Origin: Eumeta japonica
Lineage: Eukaryota > Arthropoda > Insecta > Lepidoptera > Psychidae
NCBI GenBank assembly: GCA_005406025.1
Contig: BGZK01000209.1
Coordinates: 124,001-188,000 of the forward strand
Length of the DNA: 64,000 nucleotides
Direction of reading: 5' to 3'
The stretch's first letter is position 1. Each line of letters begins with the position of its first letter. The translations under genes were made by a program, and so were the position numbers. This document shows positions 46,749-58,600 of this stretch, in pieces. The notes under the pieces are model-generated. The model made no database searches. It saw only the letters and a program-made list of their open reading frames with translations, and was not told where the DNA came from.

Positions 46749-46754
46749 TTTATT
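46749..46754 (-). promoter_or_regulatory. Polyadenylation signal of the minus-strand sHSP gene
   Basis: AATAAA on the minus strand about 107 bases past the stop codon. Confidence 0.6.
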
Positions 46755-46860
46755 TACAAAAGAAAAAATACAATGAAAAAATTCTTAATTTGTGATAATT
46801 AAAAAAGTCGAGACTTGGTTCGCAACTCTTTGGAACATAACTTAGATATCTAGTACCTTC

Positions 46861-47469
46861 TCACATTCTGCTATCAGCGTCGCAAGACTGTTGTGACTCT
46901 ACGTTTTCTTTGGTTTTACGCACCGGACCCGTTTGTGTTATCGGCACCACCCTCTCTTCAGATTTGGGAACATCTTTTCTAGGAGCTACGATAGTCAAAA
47001 TACCATCAGCGGAGAGTTCTGACGTGACACTTTCTGGAATAGTTCCTTCGGGTAGAACGTATTTCCTTACGAATTGTCTGGACACGAAACCGTGCTCGTC
47101 CTTCTTTTCGTCGTGTTTACCTTCAACCGTGACGTAGCCATCGGCAACTTTCACCGTCACCTCTTCCGGCGAGAAATGCTGCACATCCAAATTGATCTGG
47201 AACTTGTCCTTGTCGGTTTGTATGGTCGAGCCGAGGTCGTTAGACTGTAGATATTGCCAAGGTCGAAGATAGTGTCCCGAGAGCCACGACGGCGATGGAA
47301 ACATAAACGGACTGAGCAGATCGTCCGCCGTCAGTGACATACCGAAGTCCTGACTCGACAGTTTCCTCTGGTTGCCGCATGTTTCTTCACACATCGCTGT
47401 CCATCCCAATCCAATTCCGAAAAATATTATAGCCAATCTCGAGAAATAGGTCATTCTACGGAAAATCAT
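46861..47469 (-). CDS. Small heat-shock protein with N-terminal signal-peptide-like segment
   Basis: This is an intronless 202-residue HSP20 protein. It starts MIFRRMTYFSRLAIIFFGIG followed by LGWTAMC: basic residues, then a hydrophobic stretch of about 15, then small residues, as in a signal peptide. This is unusual because animal sHSPs are normally cytosolic. The rest resembles the 37121 gene: FGMSLTADDLL, YLRPWQYL and an alpha-crystallin domain from about 85 to 167 (KDKFQINLDVQHFSPEEVTV, EGKHDEKKDEHGFVSRQF, DGILTIVAPRK). The tail has PITQTGPVRK and ends without a KDEL-type retention motif. Cysteines lie just after the hydrophobic segment (C27, C31) and near the C-terminus, which would suit an oxidising compartment. 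The segment could instead be a membrane anchor or a hydrophobic N-terminal arm. Met6 is an alternative start. Confidence 0.92.
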   Translation of the reverse strand: MIFRRMTYFSRLAIIFFGIGLGWTAMCEETCGNQRKLSSQDFGMSLTADDLLSPFMFPSPSWLSGHYLRPWQYLQSNDLGSTIQTDKDKFQINLDVQHFSPEEVTVKVADGYVTVEGKHDEKKDEHGFVSRQFVRKYVLPEGTIPESVTSELSADGILTIVAPRKDVPKSEERVVPITQTGPVRKTKENVESQQSCDADSRM

Positions 47470-47572
47470 GTTAATTTTGTCGTCAATTGTATATGATAAA
47501 ATAAATCGCCGCGTTTAGTGGTTGCTTCGAAACACACTCTTCAAATTCTGCCGCGCTGCACCGGCCAATTGT

Positions 47573-47664
47573 ATATATATAAGTTAGCACCTGCCATCTA
47601 GTGAAAAGTCGAAATTTCTAGTATGTGAAAACAATCTGACATTCAACAAAAATGTTCCAGAATT
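47573..47664 (-). promoter_or_regulatory. Heat-shock promoter of the minus-strand sHSP gene
   Basis: On the minus strand there are two good heat-shock-element pairs, ATTCTGGAAC (47654-47663) and AGAAATTTCG (47610-47619), then TATATATA at about 47573-47582, about 105 bases before the start codon. CTAGATGGCA (around 47591-47603) sits between the nearer element and the TATA box. Confidence 0.65.
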
Positions 47665-47680
47665 ATTATAAATGTATAAA

Positions 47681-47696
47681 AGCGCCATCTAGTATT
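47681..47696 (-). promoter_or_regulatory. CTCF-like motif ATACTAGATGGCGCT
   Basis: It is on the minus strand just upstream of the heat-shock elements. It shares ACTAGATGGCGCT with the site at 34625-34638. A shorter version, TCACTAGATGGCAGG, is at 47591-47603. Confidence 0.35.
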
Positions 47697-47959
47697 GAGT
47701 AGAAACATTTTATCTACTATAATGAAAAAAGATTTAACAGTTTAAAATTGGTTTTTTGTGATATGCATTTTATACTTCGTTTTTTTAATTAAAAGATTAA
47801 TTCACAAAATTACATTGTTTTCGAGGTTCACTCTGCTCTTCATATTTACTAAAAAAGTTGTACAGTGCAACATTAGAGAAAAAAATACGGACTTCGAAAC
47901 ATACCACCAGACCTGCCTTTTTAGTTTATGTATGTTTTGTGTCTCAAAGAAACAAAAGA

Positions 47960-48550
47960 AACTTTATAGAGTGACCACGTTATCCGTCCACACCCTTTTC
48001 TTGGGAACACGTAAATGCCATCAAGTTGAAATGAATATCAAACATTTATCGGTATCGAGGTATCTTGGAAATAAAAAAAAAATCAAGTTTCTAAGTCAAC
48101 GCCATCACAAAATATGCCAATTTATATCATGTTTTGAAACTCGCATGAAAATCAAAACCTATAGGGTACTTCCCGTTGACCTAGAATCAAAATTTGGCAA
48201 GAAGAAAGATCTCACAACAGCACAAGTGTATAAAAAAAACTGAAAATCTTTAATTTGTAATTATATCAGACGAAAGCATATTTGTTATGTGATTATAAAC
48301 TTATAACTGGAGTATGAACCGTGGTTTAGACCAATGTGTTAGGATATTTTTCAATTTCCCGCTATAAAACTACTTTTCGAAAATTGAGATAGTTTTAAGA
48401 AAATATATTTTTTTTAAATGCAAGTTTCGGAATTTCAAAGACCAGCATCGTTATCGCAAACAGACAGATCTTCGAGACTTCGTGATTGAAATATGTATAA
48501 TATATACTAATTTTGTATGGAACTCTTAGTGTGCAAGCCCTAAAGTAGTC
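47960..48550 (-). repeat. GGTTCCGTAC-type repeat, inverted copy
   Basis: Read on the minus strand, ATTTTGATTCTAGGTCAACG and GGAAGTACCCTATAGGTTTTG match the units at 24765-25610. The end near 48530 (GTATGGAACTCTTAGTG, plus strand) corresponds to the edge. The 161-codon plus-strand ORF at 47758-48243 overlaps it and is an antisense read-through of the repeat, not a gene. Confidence 0.7.
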
Positions 48551-51500
48551 GTTTTTTTTAGCGAGATCTACAAAATATCCGAAAATAATAACAGAACGTA
48601 AAAACTTGTGCGTATTTTTAAAATTCGTTTATTGATTAAGTATGGGAAAATTCTATGGTTAAAAAGATTAATGTAAAAAAAAAAATTGAAATATTTTTAA
48701 ATCTTTTAGAAAACAGACAAAATCGGAAGCCGAAAATCACATGTTTGCAAGTAAATGAAATAGGACAAAGGAATGTTATCTAAATATTCTTTATAATTTA
48801 TATTTACGGAAAAATAAAATAATGATCGTAAACTATTAAGTTCATAAAGGAAATTAATAAACAAACAATAATTTTGTTTCAAATTCTATTTATTTTCAAC
48901 ATTACCAAATGACATTGAAATACTGAAAAATTAGGGTATTTTCTTGTATTATATATAACATAGGCAATTTTACAGCTATTCTATCAGTATTTATAACATA
49001 ATTTTTGAAGTAGAAAAATAATTTTTCTGTTAATTTTTGGAGACTTTATATAAAACATTAGTACCAATAAGCCAAAGTCACAGAATGAAATTCTTATAGA
49101 AAATAAACGATAAAGGCTTATAAATATTCCGAGAGTAGTTAGTTACTTCAAAATGGCACCTATACTTTTTGCATTTTGATGATAAAACCAATGTGAACAC
49201 TTCGTCGGTGAAGAAGCTCTGATTAAAAAACGAAAAAATTAAATTTGACTTAATTCTAACTTACCGCCTAATTTTTCATAAAAAAGTCAAAACAGTCCTC
49301 TATGGGTATATTGATAAAGGTACAAAAAGCTAAAAAAACGTCCAACCGTTTCTTTCACTCGTTCACTGCTATTTGATTATGAAGCACTTAAAAATGAAAA
49401 TTTGATAAATATATTTCTTAAGCAACAAAATTGCAAGATATTGAAACATTGAAAGTCATCATTCATTTTTTAATAAGTTATTTTCTTATCGTAAACTATC
49501 CAAAACTATGCCCTCCAAATTACTGTGGAAATACATCATTTAAATACAATGAAATTTATGTAATTTGACAAAAAAATAAAAATAAAGGGCATTTTATATT
49601 ACAAAGAAGTGTGAATTTTGACCATCGATATTTTACATTTCTTTGAATTCTGACTTTAATCGGCTTTTAAACACATACCACTAATGATGATTACTAATTA
49701 ATTAAATAAAATATGCCTCAATCTCATATGCTCAATCTTCACCAATCAATCGACCATCTTTAATCAAGTGCACGTAACGGTTGTCCTTTTTACATAATTA
49801 TTTTCTTTTGGTAAAAAATATTAACATATTGTATATTTCGTTTAGCTTATACAAAATCTAATTATACAATATATTAAACTTAGCCTACGACTTGGCTTCG
49901 GCGGTGTATACACTAAGAATCTGTCGGATTAGAAGAATACAATAATGTCTAAAGTGCTTTTCCATCGTTCCTGGGTAATTAACCCATTTAAGCATTAATG
50001 GTAAGCATGAATTGGAAAACTATGTGATGTATTTCTTCGTTAATAATAGTAAATAAACACATAAAGCAAAAACCCTTTAAGTGCAAATCTATAGTAATTA
50101 AAATGGTATTCTTTACATATATATAATTAAATTCAATAGATTATTTTATAAAGTAATTAAATCTGAAGAAAAATTAACTCCGGGCAATCAGCGCGAAAAT
50201 GCTCAAACAGAGGTAGGTCATTATAAAATTATTGTAAAAAACATTACTTAAAAAAATTATAAGAAACAATTACTAGCATACCCACAAATAATTTATTTGG
50301 AGCTTCAAATTTTATATTACACTTGTATAATTCCCATTCTTTACATAAGACTCATATTCACTCTATATTACACAACTGTTTCTTTGAGTAATAAAAAGAA
50401 TTCCAGTGTCGTAATGTACCGATTTTTCTTCGTTGCATCAATATTGTACATATGCAACCACATTGCATATTAATATACAAAATTGCACCACATAACACAA
50501 ACATGTAATTTTAATTTACTATGTATCACAATCCGACAGAGACTGGTACAAGCAGCCTTACCGTTACATTACACAGTCATGGATATTACGAGAATAAAAT
50601 TTATCTCGTACATTACATTTTATTTCGTCTAAATACAAACATTTCCAAAATAAATATGTATCCAAAATCGAGATATTTTGTGCTGTACAAACATTTCTTC
50701 ATTTTTTTTTTGTTCATAATCCTCATTAAAATGTAAGGTTTTTAAAAAACCCTTATCTTTATTTCTATATTTAATAAAATAAAAAGAAATAAACTTAAAA
50801 AGAAAATAAAATAAGAAAAAATTACAAATGCATACTTATGGCCACTCGAATAACAAAACATTTAATTTTCATTCCATGATAGTATCATTAATTAGATTTA
50901 AACTATTTTATTCTTTGGACTCAAAAATTTGTTTTGGTATAAATCAATACCGATTAAATGTTATATTTTTAAATACAAATGTATTATTTCGAGTTGATTA
51001 CGTATCAGATCTATTCACTAACTACTACAATTACAAAGCAATACAACTTAACAGTAGTCTTATAAGAATTGTAGCAGAAATTTGCATAATATAATCCATA
51101 TACTACTTACAAAACTAAAAAATGTTACATTGCAGTAAAATAAACAGGTAATATATTAATTTTAACATACATAATTCTGTACAGTGAATACAAAATTGCA
51201 TTCTCTTTACAAGAAAAAAAAGTAACACCAACTATTTTAATGGGAACAACCCTTAAATTAAACAACAAATTAAAAGGGCAGTGTATGGCATACTCCGTCC
51301 ATGCTTGTCGCGTCGATAATGTCATCAATTAGTAAGTAATGCAGTGTGATACCGATCTTTAATATCATTTAAAGTCTACAACAGAGGACTTAAAATTTTA
51401 GTTTCGACAGTGGCCAATGTTCCTATTGTATCACTTTCCTCTGCCCGTAGGTGATAAGATATGAGAAAATGTAATCCAGGTAAGACTACTTTTATTTTGG

Positions 51501-52570
51501 TAACATTGATAGACATTAATCTATCCCAATTAAAAAAAAAGAAGCTTGAGGATTGCGACATATAAACAGATATGTGAAGAAATCTATTCAATGGGTTTAC
51601 TAGGCGAGACTAAAATCTAGAAAACCCCAATGACATGTAAATACTTTCGTAACACTACAATTTATAATCAAAGGAAAAAATTGTTTTTATAATTTGTAAT
51701 GTTACAAGAAACTGTAATTGATTTCATAGAATACAATTCTTTGTTTCTTTAAACTGAGAAGCACATCTGTCATTTACGTAAGTTCAAATATAAAATAAGT
51801 TCATTTAGCATAGAGTGAAAGACATTTTGTCATCTTACGATTAATTTGAAATCATTGACACTGGCTTTGTGGTTTGCTATGTGACTACAAATCAAAAGAA
51901 AGCCAGCATTAGCCATCAACCAATGAACAAATATGACTATAAACTTGTATTATTGGTATCTTACCATTGAATTCATATAATCCTATAATATTATTTTATA
52001 TTCAAGTGAACTGAATGCTAGTAGGTTTTCACTATTATACTATATACGTTAAATATTTCGATTAAAGACAAGTTTGTGGCTATAATAAAGAATACAAAAA
52101 AAATGTAATTTCAATTCAATTAATGAATATCGTCATATGAACCATATATTAATGAAGATTTTATGGGCATAAATACCAAACAAATAGTAATTGCTAAATA
52201 ATTTACAGACAATTAATACAGACATACAAAATCTATATCATATAAAATAGAACCTTAACTCACCAAATATTTCAATGCTATTTGAAAAGCAGTAAAACCT
52301 TAGAAAATATATTTTTCACAGTATATAAATGTAATAATAGTAATGAACAAATTAAATACATTTTACAGTAAAAGTGTTTTGAGGTCAAATCTAAGGTTAA
52401 AATGCTTTGTCAAATAATCATAAAGATATTTGTTGTGGTTCTGCGAATACTTTTTCATAAAACACGTGAGTGCCGAAATATGTACGAATCAATCTTAAAA
52501 TATAATCTAATCACTTTTCATAGCCTTTTTTTTTATTTCAGCTTTAGGCGTTCCTCATCCAAATGTCTAT
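48551..52570. other. Long AT-rich stretch, no gene recognised
   Basis: About 4 kb downstream of the phosphatase gene. Several short ORFs have biased AT-rich composition without domains. I see no element ends or exons with convincing borders. Part could be an extended 3' UTR of the phosphatase. Confidence 0.4.
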
Positions 52571-52587
52571 GACAGTATAGTATTTTT

Positions 52588-52593
52588 TTTATT
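52588..52593 (-). promoter_or_regulatory. Polyadenylation signal of the phosphatase gene
   Basis: AATAAA on the minus strand about 87 bases past the stop at 52680-52682. Longer 3' UTR forms are possible. Confidence 0.4.
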
Positions 52594-52679
52594 GTAAATG
52601 AAATACAATTAAAAAAAAAACCAACATATTCTACACTCAACACTGGTATAAATATTGATCGCCAGTTGAACTTATCTCT

Positions 52680-55600
52680 TTAACTGTCGTCTAGTAAGTT
52701 ATGAAGTTCCGCATAGTTGAGTATGGCACGGTGCAAAAATTCATATTGCAACTGGAAAAAAAAGAAGTTTTTGTTGTTAAAGATTGTATATGAGTTCATC
52801 TTATTGGAATTTTATGTGAAATAAATGGGCAAAAAGTTATTGATAACTGTTTTCCATATATATGATGTGGTGCAGCTTGTATCAAAATAATTTCTATCCT
52901 GTCGAACCACATGTCAGTTCCAACCCCCCTTTTTTCACTATAGCTTTCAATTTGGCTGTCTTTCACTGTTATTATCAATGATCATTATATATTTTAATCA
53001 CAATTAAAACAAATACCAATAATTTATACTAAAGAATTTTATACTAATTTTGTTAGAACAAGCATAGATATTTTCATTTAATATAACAACTTTATTAATA
53101 AAAAGTATTTCATCCTCTTTAAGCGATTTTTAAAAGTTGTACACCTTTGTACAATTTGTACACCTAAGTTGTTGAATTACTAAATAATATAGGAAAAGTT
53201 ATATGATTGCCTTGCAGAATTATTGAACACAACCTACGATATCTGTAAGCAATTATCAATGTTATCATTCTTAAATGTGCTTAATATTAGGCAGTATTGC
53301 CAGTTTTCTACATATTTTTTTGTAGCTTTGTAGCTAGTTTGGAATAAGTAATAGTAAAAAAGATCATGGAGGCGATTTTTGGGCCATGTGGATATTGTCA
53401 CAGAATTTTCATATGAACCAAAAAATGTCAAACAAAAATACTAATTCTCTATTCTGTATTTCCAAGCATTGGCAATTCTTAAACGGCTTTTATATGACAG
53501 ACTGGATGGTCATTTCATATGAATCTATTGTCAATGTTTAAATCATGGAGGCAAGGCCATGTGGATATTGTCACATGAGACAATTTTCATATGAAATAAA
53601 AGCAATCAAACAAAAACACCAATTCCATATTTTCAATTTCCAGACGATGACAATTGTCAAACAGCTTTCATGTGACATGCAACGAGTGGTCTATATCAAA
53701 CAAATCTATTGTCAGAGCTTAAATTAGGGAGCCGATTTTGGGTCATATGGCAATTGGCAAATGAGGCAAATTTCATATGAAACAAAAAAATGTCAAACGA
53801 AAACATTGATTCTGTATTCTCAATTTCCAGAGACAATGCATTCATGTGACATGCAACTGGTGCATCTTAGCACACATCATTGATTATAATAATAAATCAA
53901 TGGCACATGCCACTGACTATCTCACATTAAAATTAGATCAATAATTAAAGTAAAATAAAAATCAAAAATAACTTTATTTCGTATGTAATAAAAATTACAC
54001 TTGAAATGCGTCATACGATTGTTTTTGACATTAACATTACCACCCATTCCAAATGCTAATTCGCCTTGAGAAGAATGGGCAAGAAAATCAAGATTTCCTT
54101 TTTTCTCTCATAGATACAAAACATTAAATAATTAATAATTTAGTACAACACTTAGAAATAACATAAAGAAACCTAATAGCCGAGCAGACCAGTCTCATGG
54201 GTTTTTTACATTTATATATTCAAACACTGTATAATAGCCTTTATCATACAACTTTGGCAAGTTTTGAATTTCAGCCGGGACCTTATAAAAGTGCACACAT
54301 TGCCTTTAAATGATTTGCTAACTTTGCTTAGACAGGTTTTATGAGCAGCAAGATGGTTCTTATGCCGTGTTAATGTTATGGATGTCACTGATTTTTGGAA
54401 ACAGTTCTATATTTCTCTTGACATATGCCAGGTTTTTGTATATGTATTGTGATGCTAAATAACAAAATTCCATAGATCATGAGACTGAAATAAACTAGTC
54501 TCACGGTGCTTGCATCTGCAAGTCGCCGAATTCTTTTCATTGCATATGCATAAGGCATTGGAAATGCATATTGAAAGGATAAGCCTTTTCGCCAATTTCG
54601 TAATATGAGAATCCCAACGCAATTTCGCATCTAAAATTAAACCAAAAATAAGGTTGTGTCCACAATATTTAGTATCTCGTTCTTGACCATTATTTTTTAT
54701 CAATGCACTGGTCAAGAAAAATTTAACAAGTTTTGTTTTCAACTCATTAAGATAAAGATTATTAATACTAAATCACTCAACTATTCAGAGATTGTTTACT
54801 TTGTCAAAGGCCTATTAATCTTAAAAAGTAAAGAAGTATCATCAGCAAACAATATAATCCCATGCCCAATTTTAAAAAGATGTAGTAAATCATTAATGTT
54901 ATAGTAGGAATAAAAATGAACCCTGCGGCACACCCATATTGACTGTAAATCGCGACGACCTCTCACTTTTAATATCAATCCTTTGAATTCTATCTTCTAA
55001 ATAAGACTCTAGAAGTCCAAGTGATTGACGATGTAGTTTCCTAAACCAATTTTCAAAATGAACGCACTCAAATGCCTTGGATAAAGCACAGAAAACGCCA
55101 ATTGCATCCCGTGAATCCTCCCAGGCATCAAAAATTAGTTGAACAAGCTCAACAACACTTCATTTGTAGAGTGACCCTTTTGTAAATCCAAATTTTTTAA
55201 TGTTCATCAAATTATTATTATAAAAATGCTGCAATAATTGATTTAAAATAAGCTTTTCAAAAATTTTACTGAGTGTCAGTAGTATTGATATCGGTCCTAA
55301 GTTAGAAGGGTCGTATATACTAGCAGATTTAAATAATGAAATAACTTTACTTTGCTTCTTTAGATCAGGAAACACATCACAATCAATGTCATTAAAAATC
55401 ACTACTAAGCATGGAGCAATGCAATCTATTATTGAATATATTACTTGTACATAAAAACCATCAAGATCAGCAGTTTTTTTTTTTCATGTTTATACATTTA
55501 AATATTTTAATAACGTGATTGTAGTTGACAGGAGTAGAGTCAAACATAATGGCACAAGTATTAATGTATTGCTTCAACAAAATTTCAGCGAAAGTGGATG

Positions 55601-58600
55601 ATTATTTTAGAGATTGTGTAGTTGACCCTGGAATGCTAGCAAAGAATTTTTCAAAACAAAGGCAGTTTTTAAGATTTTTTTTTTAATTTCTTGATCAATT
55701 TTTAATTGAAATTCTGTATGACGGTATGTGTGTTTTCCAGTTTCACTATTGATTATATCCCAAATAATATTTATTGTATCTGTGCTCTTTTTTATTTTAT
55801 TACTTACTGGTAAACATTGATTTTGCGGCTGCATATGCACGCTTTAATACCTTGGAATATTTTCTTAATATGATAAGTAAAACCTTATTCTAATGAAAAC
55901 ATGACCAATAGTCCCCATTGCTGAAACACATCCTCCCACAATCTTTGTATTCCAGATTATAAGATCATAAGCTCCACGTTTTCCATTTTAAATTTAAGTA
56001 TTATAAGTATAGCTTCACAGTTTCAAAATAGAAATTATTTTATATCTTTAGCCTTATTAATTAAAAAACTGGGGTACTTTTTTATATCCATTATTATTTT
56101 CTACTTTTTACTAGTATTTTGTGTATGAAATTTTGCAATTAATTTAGAATTACATTCTCAGATAAAAAATTAAATTCTATAGCACACGCAGTCTTCTTAT
56201 TCTTCTTTTTCTTCCACATTTCCTTACATTGCATCCAATTCTGAGCTATTTTAAAATTACACCAATCTTCTTTTTTATTTTCTTCCACATAGTTATCTAA
56301 TTATAAGTTATGTTTAAAATTCTATCAAATGCTTTTTTCATTCTTCTTCCTCAACATTTTTTTGCATTGCTATCCAACTCTGAGCTATACCGAAATATCA
56401 ACAATCACATAAATTCTGATCTATGTCCAAAATTTCGGAAATTTTATTTTCATTCTTCCTCTTTCTCATTTTACTGCATTGTCATCCAATTCTAAGCTGC
56501 ATTCAAAATTTCAGCAATCTTCCTTTCTTCTTCTTTTTCTTCTTCCACTGTTTCTTACATTGTCATCTGATTTTTAGCTCTATTTAGGATTACAAATATA
56601 TAGCTCACCTAAACCTTGTTTTAAAATCAATCACAAAATTTCACATAACAAACAAATAAATAAGCAAAAGAAAACGAGTTGATAAAAATATGGTAATATA
56701 TTTAGACTATTTTTTTTGGTAAACTGGAATATAAGAGAAAACCAAAACAATGAGCATTTATTTACACTGTTTACAATGATTAAATTATATTTTTTACCAA
56801 CGACATTTGAGTCTTGCGAAAAATTTCCATAGGTGATGAGAATACAGACTTTAACCATCACTTGACATTTGTCATTTTGCATATGAAAATTCCACATTTG
56901 ATAATTGTCCTGTGTGACGATTTACATATGGCCCGATAATCACCCCCAGGATAACTTATTTTGTAGTGACATTACTGTTTCCTGTCATCCATGCATGGCT
57001 ATTAAATGAATGAGAGAAAATGTAAGTTTAAAGAATGAGGAAAAATGTATTTGTTGTATTAAAAATTTAATAATTATATTGCTTGTGCATTTCTTCATTA
57101 GATAATTGTCGCTTTAATGCATAACTTAAAGTTTTTTGGCTACTTTTAAATAAGAGAAATATTGATTTAGCACAGATGAGAGAAAGCATTACAGTATCCT
57201 AAAAAATTAACAAATATACTATGACAAAAATGTTTTCTTCATGAAAAATTAAGCATTGATCTATCTATAGCAACTGGGATCAATTTAGATGTATTCTGTC
57301 AATTTTATTTAAATATTGAACTAATATAGATAAAAGTTATATTCTACAATAATTATTTTTTTATAAATGTTTAAATATACTCTGGCCTTTTGAGAGTGGA
57401 CAACATTCAAGAGTTGTAGATTCGCAATTTATTCTTTATTAAATAATTTTAAAAAAACAAGTACAAATTTTTTATCACTGTCTTTGGTTTAGTTATTGAA
57501 TAAATGAATAGCAATTGAACTACATACGTCTCAAGTATTTTTCTATTTATGAGATATCAATATCAAATAACAAAACATATCTAAAATAACCTAAAAACAT
57601 AAATAAAATAATTAATTCATAATTACAATAATCAATCCAGTGTGGTTAGTTCTTTGGGTCATTGCATATTCTAACATACTAAAAATACCATAATTTGAAA
57701 ACATACATTTACTCTATTAGATGCAATAAAAGCTTATGTACTAAATGTCTGACCTATATGTTTGTTGTTGTAATTAGATAGGCATAATTAAATGTTGGTT
57801 TTTCTGAATGGTCTTTTATAACAACCCAGTAATATTAATTCGAGGTTCATCAGTACTCACGAAAGTGTCTATGGTGTGCGCGCGCTGAGTACGCACTTTG
57901 CGCGTCACGCAGCCGACGTCGACACGCCGCTCAGCCCGCAATTGGCACACCAACACGCACAGCGCCACGAACATCGACGATCGCTCCGTTCCCAAGCTGC
58001 CGAAAATCGTGACGAATATCAATTAACATATCTCAAACACTAAGTCTCGTATCTATCATTCGTGGAGAATTGTTATTGTAGTGTTCATAGAATAATACCA
58101 AATTTATGTATACAAACCTGGTCTTATAATAAATTAAACTATTTCTTATTTAATTGCACTCTGTAATAGGAAATATTGTATCACTTTTATGCACATTCTT
58201 GTTTTAGGCATAAAGGGAATTCCTGGAATAGAATTAAATTTGATTGTAAAATTCATTATATCAATATGGCTTGGTTGACTAGTAGTTTTACTATTGTTTA
58301 CTGTATTTTAAATGGACTGTAAAATCAGGATTAGATCAATATGATTTAATTTCTCATTGATTTCAGTATTATTGTACACTGTAACATAATAATTAAAGCA
58401 ATATAATACGATTTGTTAACATTTTCAGTATTATTACACACTGTAAAATACTTATCAGACGCTATGGTATGATTTCTCATCAGTTTCAATATTATTGCAT
58501 AGTATAAAATTTGGAGAATCCAAAAATGCACTTCGAAGTTATACTCGTTAGAACAATAATTTTATAACATACCACTTATTACAAGTCACATTACAACATA

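Noticed and set aside
47758..48243. 161-codon plus-strand ORF
   Set aside because: It overlaps the inverted GGTTCC-type repeat (47960-48550), has no domain, and its composition follows the repeat.
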